7,135 nucleotides of DNA. Source: JBNJGT01 sp964473285. GTDB taxonomy: Archaea > Nanobdellota > Nanobdellia > Woesearchaeales > JACJVW01. Shown in pieces: positions 1 through 4,891 of the stretch. Where the stretch lies: NCBI GenBank assembly GCA_964473285.1, contig CAYYOI010000064.1, forward strand, positions 1 to 7,135, given 5' to 3'. Below the pieces are notes generated by a model. The model did no database searches. It was not told the origin of the DNA and saw only the letters and a list, made by a program, of their open reading frames with translations. Position 1 is the stretch's first letter. Every line of letters starts with the position of its first letter. The position numbers were made by a program, and so were the translations under genes.

Positions 1-143
1 TTGGTTTTTTCTATTAATTCAGGAGTAGTTAAAACTCATCGGAGATACTGATATGTTGCTACTACGTAGTTATTGCGGTCTCATTTCAGCCTTCCTACTA
101 TCTTTAGAATTAGCTGGTAAAAAGAAATTTACAAAATAAAAAA
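1..143. other. Short non-coding left edge
   Basis: No convincing gene is visible. A plus-strand frame open from base 1 stops at 49-51 after 16 codons and could be the tail of a truncated gene, but nothing in it is recognisable. There is a perfect 10-bp palindrome at 61-70 (ACTACGTAGT) of unknown meaning. The right end of this stretch holds the T-rich tracts listed separately. Confidence 0.4.
119..143 (-). terminator. T-rich terminator after the minus-strand gene cluster
   Basis: Read on the minus strand, the bases just after the stop codon of the 225-aa gene contain runs of T6, T4 and then T5 (143-138, 136-133 and 123-119). Archaeal RNA polymerase terminates at such U-rich tracts without needing a hairpin, and no stable stem is seen here. 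The position directly after the last gene fits the end of a 1993-to-144 unit. Confidence 0.5.
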
Positions 144-821
144 TTAATTTGGAGAGATCCTATACCTGTTCTTGAAGTAAGGATCCATCTCTCCGTTTAT
201 TACGCCCTGCGAATAATCCATTGCTCGCTGCTTGTCTGATGCAAGGAGTCTTAACTGGTTTTCTTCAATCTCATGCTCTCCCATGTAATTTTCGCTCACA
301 TACTTAAGCAGTTCAAAAGCGCTCTCCGGATCATCAAGCTCACGTTGCACCTCTTTTAATGCAGTCTGTTTTGCAATGCCAACTTCCTGGTGCTTTAGGT
401 AATTCTCGATTATATCGATTGCTGTTCCTACTTCTCCGCTCTCCGTCAGTTTCTCATAGGCCTCATTGGTTGCTTTTTCAAGCAACTGCATTGGAACACC
501 AGTATAGCTTGCAGCTAAGCTTTTCAAGTAATGGCGCCTGTCTTCAGTGCTTTGCTGGTCTAGTGCCGGTTTTATTGTCTCGTATATATCAGGTTCAAAT
601 TGCTTCAGCACCTCTTCAAGATAACTGTCAACAATTGAGTGCGATTCCTCTGCATCGTTTATATCTATAAGGAATGAATCCAGTGTCCCTGCAAAATTTC
701 CATAAACATCATTAAGCAGTTTCTTGACTCCTCCTTCCGGCTCATCCCCGAACTGTTGGTTGTACAGTTTTGCACTGTATCTTTTATCCATCTGTTTTGC
801 TAATGTTTCATAATCTGGCAT
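144..821 (-). CDS. Uncharacterised helical protein, 225 aa
   Basis: I do not recognise this family. The protein is soluble, acidic and apparently almost all helical, with no signal peptide, membrane segment or Cys cluster. Many Glu/Lys-rich amphipathic stretches occur through the middle (for example TAIDIIENYLKHQEV). The start is placed at ATG 821-819. It has an ideal GGGGTGA site at 833-827 with 5-nt spacing, and that site contains the TGA stop of the upstream 86-aa gene. An in-frame GTG at 830 lies inside the SD and is unlikely to be used. The coupling implies co-translation with the 86-aa protein. A segment near residues 97-125 (LAASYTGVPMQLLEKA) loosely resembles one near the C terminus of the 278-aa protein encoded upstream, so the two may be distantly related. 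Function unknown. Confidence 0.8.
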   Translation of the reverse strand: MPDYETLAKQMDKRYSAKLYNQQFGDEPEGGVKKLLNDVYGNFAGTLDSFLIDINDAEESHSIVDSYLEEVLKQFEPDIYETIKPALDQQSTEDRRHYLKSLAASYTGVPMQLLEKATNEAYEKLTESGEVGTAIDIIENYLKHQEVGIAKQTALKEVQRELDDPESAFELLKYVSENYMGEHEIEENQLRLLASDKQRAMDYSQGVINGEMDPYFKNRYRISPN

Positions 822-826
822 TATTC

Positions 827-833
827 TCACCCC
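827..833 (-). promoter_or_regulatory. GGGGTGA Shine-Dalgarno that contains a stop codon
   Basis: The stop codon TGA (829-827) of the 86-aa gene forms the end of the SD for ATG 821. A ribosome ending the first gene is therefore already on the initiation site of the next, a classic arrangement for translational coupling. Confidence 0.7.
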
Positions 834-1087
834 TTATATTTAAATGAAGTCTTTGTCTCATATTGCTGTTTTGGACTATTTTGATAGTCTGCTTTTATCA
901 GTGCATCAAAAGGGTTTGCATACATCTGATCTGGCTGTCCTGATGTCCCTCTTTGTTTTCCAGTAGGGCCAAAGGACTTCACCATCGGACCAGCGGACAT
1001 TCCGCTTGAACCTGATCCATATAGTGCAGGTCCCATGCTTTTCAGGTATAACCTCAACAGGTCTTCTATCTCGTTTTGTGAAAGCAT
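827..1087 (-). CDS. Small uncharacterised protein, 86 aa
   Basis: Unrecognised small protein. Residues 1-20 form an amphipathic helix (MLSQNEIEDLLRLYLKSM). The rest is rich in Gly, Ser, Gln and Pro and looks disordered, ending in a basic patch (SFKYKG). This could be a helix that docks on a partner plus a flexible tail. The start is ATG 1087-1085, chosen because GGTGA at 1097-1093 sits 5 nt upstream. In-frame TTG 1099 and GTG 1096 overlap that SD. Its TGA stop lies within the SD of the next gene (ATG at 821), so the two are translationally coupled and the proteins may work together. A possible promoter lies upstream at 1136-1144. Function unknown. Confidence 0.75.
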   Translation of the reverse strand: MLSQNEIEDLLRLYLKSMGPALYGSGSSGMSAGPMVKSFGPTGKQRGTSGQPDQMYANPFDALIKADYQNSPKQQYETKTSFKYKG

Positions 1088-1092
1088 TTTTA

Positions 1093-1097
1093 TCACC
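1093..1097 (-). promoter_or_regulatory. GGTGA Shine-Dalgarno deciding the 86-aa gene start
   Basis: GGTGA complements the 3' end of archaeal 16S rRNA and lies 5 nt before ATG 1087. It overlaps the alternative TTG and GTG codons, which supports the ATG as the true start. Confidence 0.7.
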
Positions 1098-1135
1098 AAA
1101 TTTATCCTTTTAGGACCAACTAAGGATTTATTCCT

Positions 1136-1144
1136 AATAAATAT
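1136..1144 (-). promoter_or_regulatory. Possible TATA box for the 86-aa and 225-aa gene pair
   Basis: On the minus strand this reads ATATTTATT. A start site about 22-25 nt downstream would give a leader of about 25 nt containing the GGTGA site. The box lies in the 69-bp gap after the 278-aa gene. It matches the archaeal TATA consensus less well than the other boxes in the window, so read-through from upstream remains possible. Confidence 0.35.
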
Positions 1145-1156
1145 CTAGAAACTGTA

Positions 1157-1993
1157 TTAATTGTAATTAGGACATTTTTGTCCAAAATATTCCGGAAGGC
1201 TGGTATCAAATGTAGTCCTTACTTTCTTTGTGAGGTAACTGGGGCTGTACCCTGTCACATTAGTAAGCCTGCTGCAAAAATCCGTATAATCACTGCTTCT
1301 CTTGACAGTATCCTGTAGTGCCAGTTGGAGGTAGAAAGATTCGAATTCCTTTTGTGCTTCCTTATAGCTCATATCACTTTTTCCAAGTTCAATAGCCTTT
1401 GCATATAATTGCTCTTTTGGTGCATGCATTGCAAACATCTGATCGGTAAGATCCTTACTTGCTTCTCTAAGGAGTTCTTCCTGGATAGCTTCCCTTTTTG
1501 GACCAATCTCTTCAGGTGTGATCTCCCTGTTGAACAGAAGCGTGTCAAGCTCTCTGTATCTTGGGTTTGATTGCAATGAATCAAAAACAGTATCCTTTGC
1601 CTCTTTCACAGCCTGGCTCATGTACTGATTGTATGTGTCCTCTACCTTGCTTATCGTCTGGTACTCAGGAAAATTAGTTATGTCATTGAACCTGTCAGTA
1701 ATATCAAGATTCTGGAAATGGTTCTTCAGGAAAGGAGATTCCTTGTTGGCAATACGCCTAAGATGCCTGAGTGACATGTCCAGAGACTGGGCAGTTCCTG
1801 TGATCACCCCGTCAGAAGACTCTGGATAGAGCTCATTGCTTCTTACATATGGGACTGTGGACTTGAATATCTCCATCGATGCATCTTTATCAGGAAGCCC
1901 TGTATTCTCCTGATGAGGTTCATATCTAGAGATTTGTTCCTCTAAAAAAGAGCCTCCTTCATGTTCATTCATCCACTCATCAAGATTATCCAT
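1157..1993 (-). CDS. Uncharacterised helical protein, 278 aa
   Basis: I do not recognise this protein. It is cytosolic in character, with no signal peptide or membrane span, is mostly helical and is rich in charged residues. The acidic N terminus (MDNLDEWMNEHEGG) is followed by a Pro-containing linker and then long helices. The C-terminal part (about 240-265) has the pattern SRLTNVTGYSPSYLTKKV, which loosely matches a segment in the 225-aa protein downstream. The start at ATG 1993 is supported by a TATA box exactly 22 nt upstream and by the absence of any SD, as expected of a leaderless mRNA. It is the first gene of a probable unit with the 86-aa and 225-aa genes. Function unknown. Confidence 0.8.
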   Translation of the reverse strand: MDNLDEWMNEHEGGSFLEEQISRYEPHQENTGLPDKDASMEIFKSTVPYVRSNELYPESSDGVITGTAQSLDMSLRHLRRIANKESPFLKNHFQNLDITDRFNDITNFPEYQTISKVEDTYNQYMSQAVKEAKDTVFDSLQSNPRYRELDTLLFNREITPEEIGPKREAIQEELLREASKDLTDQMFAMHAPKEQLYAKAIELGKSDMSYKEAQKEFESFYLQLALQDTVKRSSDYTDFCSRLTNVTGYSPSYLTKKVRTTFDTSLPEYFGQKCPNYN

Positions 1994-2015
1994 AAACTGC
2001 AGAAAGGAACAGTGA

Positions 2016-2023
2016 TTTATAAA
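2016..2023 (-). promoter_or_regulatory. Archaeal TATA box, leaderless promoter
   Basis: TTTATAAA, preceded on the minus strand by an A-rich BRE-like stretch (GTAAAA). It ends 22 nt before ATG 1993. Archaeal transcription starts about 25 nt from the box, so the mRNA would begin at or next to the AUG, and no SD is present. Confidence 0.7.
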
Positions 2024-2040
2024 TTTTACTTATCGTAACT

Positions 2041-2925
2041 TCACTGTGACAACATTTCTGACAACTTAATTAGCTCTTCCATGTTATCCACCCTGCCCAT
2101 CTTCTCTCTTATTCGTGACGCACCAGAAAATCCTTTAGTAAAAAATTGTCCCTGCATCCTAAGATAAGCTATCTTGTCTATCCCGTATAGCTCACAATAT
2201 TCAAGGTATTTCCTGAACAATTGCCTGCGCTCTCCTGCAAATATTCCTGGGTTTCCTATTGCAGCCCTTCCGATCATGACATAATCACAGCCTGTTCTCC
2301 TTCTCATCACCTCTGCATCTTCTAATGACCTGCAATCCCCATTTCCGATGACAGGTATGGAAACTGCCTTCTTTACAGCAGCTATAACTTCCCAGTCAGC
2401 TTCTCCCCTGTATGCCTGGACAACAGTCCTTGGGTGGATTGTGATTGCTGCTGCCTTACTTTCTTCTATGATCTTTGCTATTCGTATTGTCTCAGGCAGG
2501 TCGCATCTGTCATATCCACTACGTATCTTCACAGTTACAGGCTTTTGAAGGTTATTCGCAAGATATGATGTAATCTCTCCTATCTTTGATGGCCTCTTCA
2601 GGAGCGCAGCCCCTGCCCCTTGTTTGATTACATTCTTGTCGGGGCATCCCATGTTGATATCAATTATTGGCGCATCACTCATCCTTGCTGCCTCAAGGAG
2701 TGTTTCTGGTTTGGTCCCGAAAAGCTGCAGCGCGCATGGCATCTCTTCCTTGCACGTCTGCATCAGTTTCAGGGTTGCCTTGTTCTTACGGATAGCAGCA
2801 TTACCATTGACCATTCCCGTAAATACAAGCCCCGCCCCACATTCCCTGCACAATCGTCTGAAAGCAATGTCATTGATTCCGGCAAGAGGCGCTAGAAAAT
2901 AAGGACTATCAAATTCCATATCCAT
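2041..2925 (-). CDS. dus: tRNA-dihydrouridine synthase (Dus family)
   Basis: FMN-dependent enzyme that reduces uridine to 5,6-dihydrouridine in the D-loop region of tRNA using NAD(P)H. The TIM-barrel starts directly with the FMN-binding strand (YFLAPLAGINDIAFR, residues 9-23). The catalytic loop is NMGCPDKNVIKQGAGAALL with Cys94 as the proton donor. FMN-binding signatures follow: Lys133 in TVKIRSG, His164 in IHPRT, GNGD at 194-197, and the phosphate-binding MIGRAAIGNP near 217-226. A short helical tail of about 65 residues follows, as in other Dus proteins. At 294 aa it is of usual to slightly short length, and nothing key is missing. The start is ATG 2925; ATG 2919 is also in frame. The gene diverges from the surface-protein cluster and has no obvious functional link to its neighbours. 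Substrate position (U20, U17 or other) cannot be told from the sequence. Confidence 0.95.
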   Translation of the reverse strand: MDMEFDSPYFLAPLAGINDIAFRRLCRECGAGLVFTGMVNGNAAIRKNKATLKLMQTCKEEMPCALQLFGTKPETLLEAARMSDAPIIDINMGCPDKNVIKQGAGAALLKRPSKIGEITSYLANNLQKPVTVKIRSGYDRCDLPETIRIAKIIEESKAAAITIHPRTVVQAYRGEADWEVIAAVKKAVSIPVIGNGDCRSLEDAEVMRRRTGCDYVMIGRAAIGNPGIFAGERRQLFRKYLEYCELYGIDKIAYLRMQGQFFTKGFSGASRIREKMGRVDNMEELIKLSEMLSQ

Positions 2926-2973
2926 CTGAGACCAATACCTGATAATAAAACTATTGCTTACAAAACCTTAAAA

Positions 2974-2981
2974 TTTATATA
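2974..2981. promoter_or_regulatory. Shared AT-rich divergent promoter core (TTTATATA / TATATAAA)
   Basis: This octamer can serve as a TATA box on either strand. For dus (minus) it would start transcription near 2950, leaving a leader of about 25 nt before ATG 2925. For the fibre-like gene (plus) it would start near 3004, leaving a leader of about 78 nt before ATG 3082. AACCTTAAAA just upstream on the plus strand is BRE-like. A second AT-rich block follows at 2984-2997, so start sites may be multiple. Confidence 0.5.
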
Positions 2982-3003
2982 GTATTATATATTTTATTAC
3001 TAA

Positions 3004-3081
3004 AGTTAGGCTTAATGTCTGACTTGGGGGGATAGCCACAGGCTTTTGCCTGAGCTGCTAATAAAATTTGGAGGGGAAAAA
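3004..3081 (+). promoter_or_regulatory. Long structured 5' leader of the fibre-like gene
   Basis: If the 2974 TATA box is used, the mRNA has an unusually long leader for this window. It contains a six-codon mini-ORF (ATG 3015 to TAG 3035, MSDLGG) and a G6 run (3026-3031). A perfect 5-bp hairpin follows, CAGGC-TTTT-GCCTG (3039-3052), which can be extended by TAGC (3033-3036) pairing with GCTA (3057-3060). A strong SD, GGAGGGG, ends the leader (3070-3076). It does not match any riboswitch class I know. It may stabilise an abundant mRNA or modulate its translation. Confidence 0.4.
3070..3076 (+). promoter_or_regulatory. Strong Shine-Dalgarno GGAGGGG
   Basis: The strongest SD in the window, spaced 5 nt from ATG 3082. 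It fixes the start and suggests a highly translated product. Confidence 0.75.
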
Positions 3082-3711
3082 ATGAAAAAACTATTTGGAA
3101 TACCTTTTGCAGCCCTTGTGGTTGTAGTGTTAGTAATAGGTGGAGCAACAGCTGCACTGGTGAGTTACTTAAGTAACACAGTTAGTGCAGATACAAGTGT
3201 GACAAGTCCAATTGAGACTTGGTTCAACGATGGCGGTGAAAAGGAGTATACTATCGATTTAGATGATGCCAAAGGAGGGGATGGAGTAAGTTTCAGGGTA
3301 TATTCAAAGAACAACGCTAATCAGGATGTTGATTCATACCCAGTGTTCATAATCTCAGGCCCTGACGGAACAACATGGACTGGAGAAGAGTTTACTTCAG
3401 TATTATATGGGGATAAAGATAACTATGCTGACTCTGAAGATTACATTGAAATTCTTGACAAATTGTATCATGTGAAATACGATGGAAGCCTGGTTAAACT
3501 TACAGAGCTTGACACTAACCCTTCAACACTTCGTCTGTTTTTTAACAAAGACGATGGAGAGCCATATACTCAAGCAGCTGGGAGTCAAAAATGGAATCAA
3601 CTGGTTATAACTCTTAACTCTGCCATAAAACCAGGAGATTATTCATTTGAGCATTGTCACCTTTATGAATTGACAGGGACTTGCCAGGACCCAGGGGAGC
3701 CTTCAAGCTAA
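3082..3711 (+). CDS. Secreted TasA/camelysin/AbpA-like fibre-subunit candidate
   Basis: Exported acidic protein of 209 aa. The N terminus is MKKLF, then a long hydrophobic core (residues 8-29), then YLSNTVSADTSV. Cleavage after VSA (residue 36) fits signal peptidase. The pattern GGATAA-YLSNT-ADTSVTSPIE resembles the SipW-dependent secretion signal and first strand of TasA/camelysin (GGTWA-F-D followed by a T/S/A-rich strand). The rest looks like a beta-sandwich: VSFRVYSKNNANQ near 69-81 and KPGDYSFE at 183-190 recall the inter-strand NN and KPGD turns of that superfamily. Two Cys (192, 201) may form a disulfide. TasA and archaeal AbpA polymerise by donor-strand exchange into biofilm fibres; that role is inferred here. 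ATG 3082 is chosen for its SD GGAGGGG 5 nt upstream; an upstream in-frame TTG at 3046 lies in the hairpin. There is no C-terminal anchor. A strong terminator follows. Confidence 0.7.
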   Translation: MKKLFGIPFAALVVVVLVIGGATAALVSYLSNTVSADTSVTSPIETWFNDGGEKEYTIDLDDAKGGDGVSFRVYSKNNANQDVDSYPVFIISGPDGTTWTGEEFTSVLYGDKDNYADSEDYIEILDKLYHVKYDGSLVKLTELDTNPSTLRLFFNKDDGEPYTQAAGSQKWNQLVITLNSAIKPGDYSFEHCHLYELTGTCQDPGEPSS

Positions 3712-3722
3712 ATATGCTTTTT

Positions 3723-3755
3723 TTGTTGGTATTACCAACAATTTTTTTTATTTTT
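3723..3755 (+). terminator. Hairpin plus U-tract terminator after the fibre-like gene
   Basis: A perfect 8-bp stem (TTGTTGGT, 3723-3730; loop ATT; ACCAACAA, 3734-3741) is followed at once by T8-A-T5. It lies 11 nt after the stop codon. It would end most transcripts of the first gene and let only a fraction run on into the next two, a common way to make a major structural subunit in excess over minor ones. Hairpins are not essential for archaeal termination, but the U-tract is. Confidence 0.75.
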
Positions 3756-3769
3756 AAAAAGGTAGAATT

Positions 3770-4423
3770 ATGGATAAAAGACGCATACTGGTTATTAAGT
3801 TTGTGTTATTCCTATGCTTGGTTAGTTCCATTGTTGCAGGCACATTTGCAGGATTCTTAAGCAATACCATCTCTGCTAAAGTAAGTATTCTTCCAGATTC
3901 TGAGATTAATGTCCCTGATTCTATTGATGATTGTAAAGATAAAGGATATTTAGATTATACCACCTTAGATGGCTCTGAATTCAAGAACCAGGGAGAATGC
4001 GTTAGTTATGTTGCAACCAGTATGTGTAAAGATGAATCTTGGAAAAATCTTAAGAAAGATGAGGGCTCTGAATTCAAGAACCAGGGAGATTGTGTTTCTT
4101 ATTTTAAGAGTGCTCATAAACCCCTATTTGAGATAATGGTTGCATCTGGGTCGAGAAAGAATGTTTCCGATCAAACAGAGGCAAATGTTACAAGGCTTAA
4201 TGAATCTATAAATCAGCAAGAAAATTTTACAAATTCATCCAGCCTGACTGAGAATGCAGTGCGGGATATAATTGATGATTCAACGGATAATGTCTCTGAT
4301 GACGCCTCAGCTGGTCCGGTTGAGGATTCTAATGGGGAAAAGGTAGATGATCTCTCCGAAAACTCATCCTCGAGCACAGGCAGTGCCGATGGAACCGATG
4401 GTCTGAATAACACTGACGATTAA
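3770..4423 (+). CDS. Secreted surface protein with paired FKNQG-Cys repeats and sequon-rich tail
   Basis: Protein of 217 aa with four parts. (1) A basic, hydrophobic N terminus (MDKRRI, core 8-30) ends in AGFLSNTISAKVSI, matching the YLSNTVSA module of the gene before it, so both probably use the same export and processing route. (2) Two tandem 31-residue repeats begin at Cys55 and Cys86, each with GSEFKNQG(E/D)CVSY (68-80 and 99-111). (3) A short spacer follows. (4) Residues 131-217 form an Asp/Ser/Asn-rich, probably disordered tail with eight N-X-S/T sequons, suited to N-glycosylation. No membrane anchor is present at the C terminus. Similar W/C-FKNQG-C-VS(Y/F) segments occur in other secreted prokaryotic proteins as far as I recall, with unknown function. 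Start ATG 3770 follows AGGTAG (3760-3765). Likely an accessory subunit or surface partner of the preceding protein; this is inferred from context. Confidence 0.7.
   Translation: MDKRRILVIKFVLFLCLVSSIVAGTFAGFLSNTISAKVSILPDSEINVPDSIDDCKDKGYLDYTTLDGSEFKNQGECVSYVATSMCKDESWKNLKKDEGSEFKNQGDCVSYFKSAHKPLFEIMVASGSRKNVSDQTEANVTRLNESINQQENFTNSSSLTENAVRDIIDDSTDNVSDDASAGPVEDSNGEKVDDLSENSSSSTGSADGTDGLNNTDD
3971..4089 (+). repeat. Tandem in-frame repeat encoding the FKNQG-Cys motif
   Basis: A 26-nt stretch at 3971-3996 recurs identically at 4064-4089, offset by 93 nt (31 codons). The flanking codons of the two units have diverged (for example GTTAGTTATG versus GTTTCTTATT after the Cys codon), while the core is identical at the DNA level. 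This suggests duplication followed by gene conversion or strong constraint on the core. Confidence 0.85.
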
Positions 4424-4435
4424 GAAAACTTCTCT

Positions 4436-4442
4436 GAGGGGG
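4436..4442 (+). promoter_or_regulatory. Shine-Dalgarno GAGGGGG pointing to an ATT start
   Basis: A strong SD-like site with 5-nt spacing to ATT 4448, the same spacing as the SD of the 3082 gene. No ATG, GTG or TTG occurs at the expected distance in the gene's frame. Confidence 0.55.
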
Positions 4443-4447
4443 TTCAA

Positions 4448-4891
4448 ATTAGACTCTCTAACTTACTTATGATCTTCTTTCTCATTCCTCTAGCCTCAGC
4501 CATGTATGCCGACTCACCTCATGTTGTATACCATTTTGACAAGTGCGATTATCTCACAGTCAATGTTACATCAGACCTCCCGATTGATAAGGAAGAATAT
4601 TGGTTTTTGGGTTGTAACAAAATAAAAGGTAATCATTGGTCATGTGATTGCACAGATGATTACGATCTTACTATCAATACAAAAATCTCGACAATAAATA
4701 CATATCATCTTCTTATGGAGTATGAAGTTCAAAACCAGGTCCAACGAACCAGCGCCTCTACCTTTGGTGGTGATTATGTCTGCCATTTCGATTGCAAAGA
4801 TTGGGGTCCTTATATAGGTGGCACCCAATACCGCTCCTGTTCATATGATTGTCCTGCATCCCTTGCACCCTCAGAAACAAGGGATTGTTAA
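4448..4891 (+). CDS. Cys-rich exported protein, frame interrupted at TAA 4889
   Basis: Read from ATT 4448 this is 147 aa with a good signal peptide (MRLSNLLMIFFLIPLASA, cut after ASA). The ATT is preferred because GAGGGGG at 4436-4442 lies 5 nt before it. The first in-frame ATG, 4469, has no nearby SD and would lose the basic n-region. The mature part has an FDKCDYLTVNVTS-EEYWFLGC-HWSCDC segment (about 30-70), probably beta-rich, and ends in a thrombospondin type 1-like piece (C112 to C147: DCKDW119GPYIGGTQYR129SC, then SETR145DC). Such modules are common in archaeal surface proteins. The TAA falls right after the last Cys of that module, and the same frame then continues 81 codons into a stalk and membrane anchor. 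The gene may be a fresh pseudogene, a recoded gene or affected by a sequence error; see the 4892-5137 entry. Confidence 0.6.
   Translation: MRLSNLLMIFFLIPLASAMYADSPHVVYHFDKCDYLTVNVTSDLPIDKEEYWFLGCNKIKGNHWSCDCTDDYDLTINTKISTINTYHLLMEYEVQNQVQRTSASTFGGDYVCHFDCKDWGPYIGGTQYRSCSYDCPASLAPSETRDC

Noticed and set aside
61..70. Perfect palindrome ACTACGTAGT as an operator
   Set aside because: Only 10 bp, does not extend further, not near an assignable promoter. Chance occurrence is likely.
20..100. Possible C/D-box guide RNA or tRNA in the left edge
   Set aside because: A GATGA and a CTGA occur on the minus strand, but C', D' and terminal stem are not in the required order. No tRNA arms can be drawn.
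3046..3081. Upstream TTG start extending the fibre-like protein by 12 residues
   Set aside because: It lies in the hairpin loop with no SD, would disrupt the signal peptide, and ATG 3082 has a strong, well-spaced GGAGGGG.
3082..3180. Class III (pilin or archaellin) signal or lipobox on the exported proteins
   Set aside because: There is no charged-Gly cleavage site before the hydrophobic core and no Cys at a lipobox position. A signal peptidase I/SipW-type site fits better.
4213..4413. Minus-strand 66-residue frame opposite the sequon-rich tail
   Set aside because: A composition shadow of the Asp/Ser/Asn-rich coding strand, without initiation signals.
4889..4891. Selenocysteine or pyrrolysine recoding at the interrupting stop
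   Set aside because: Those use TGA and TAG; this codon is TAA, which also ends most neighbouring genes.
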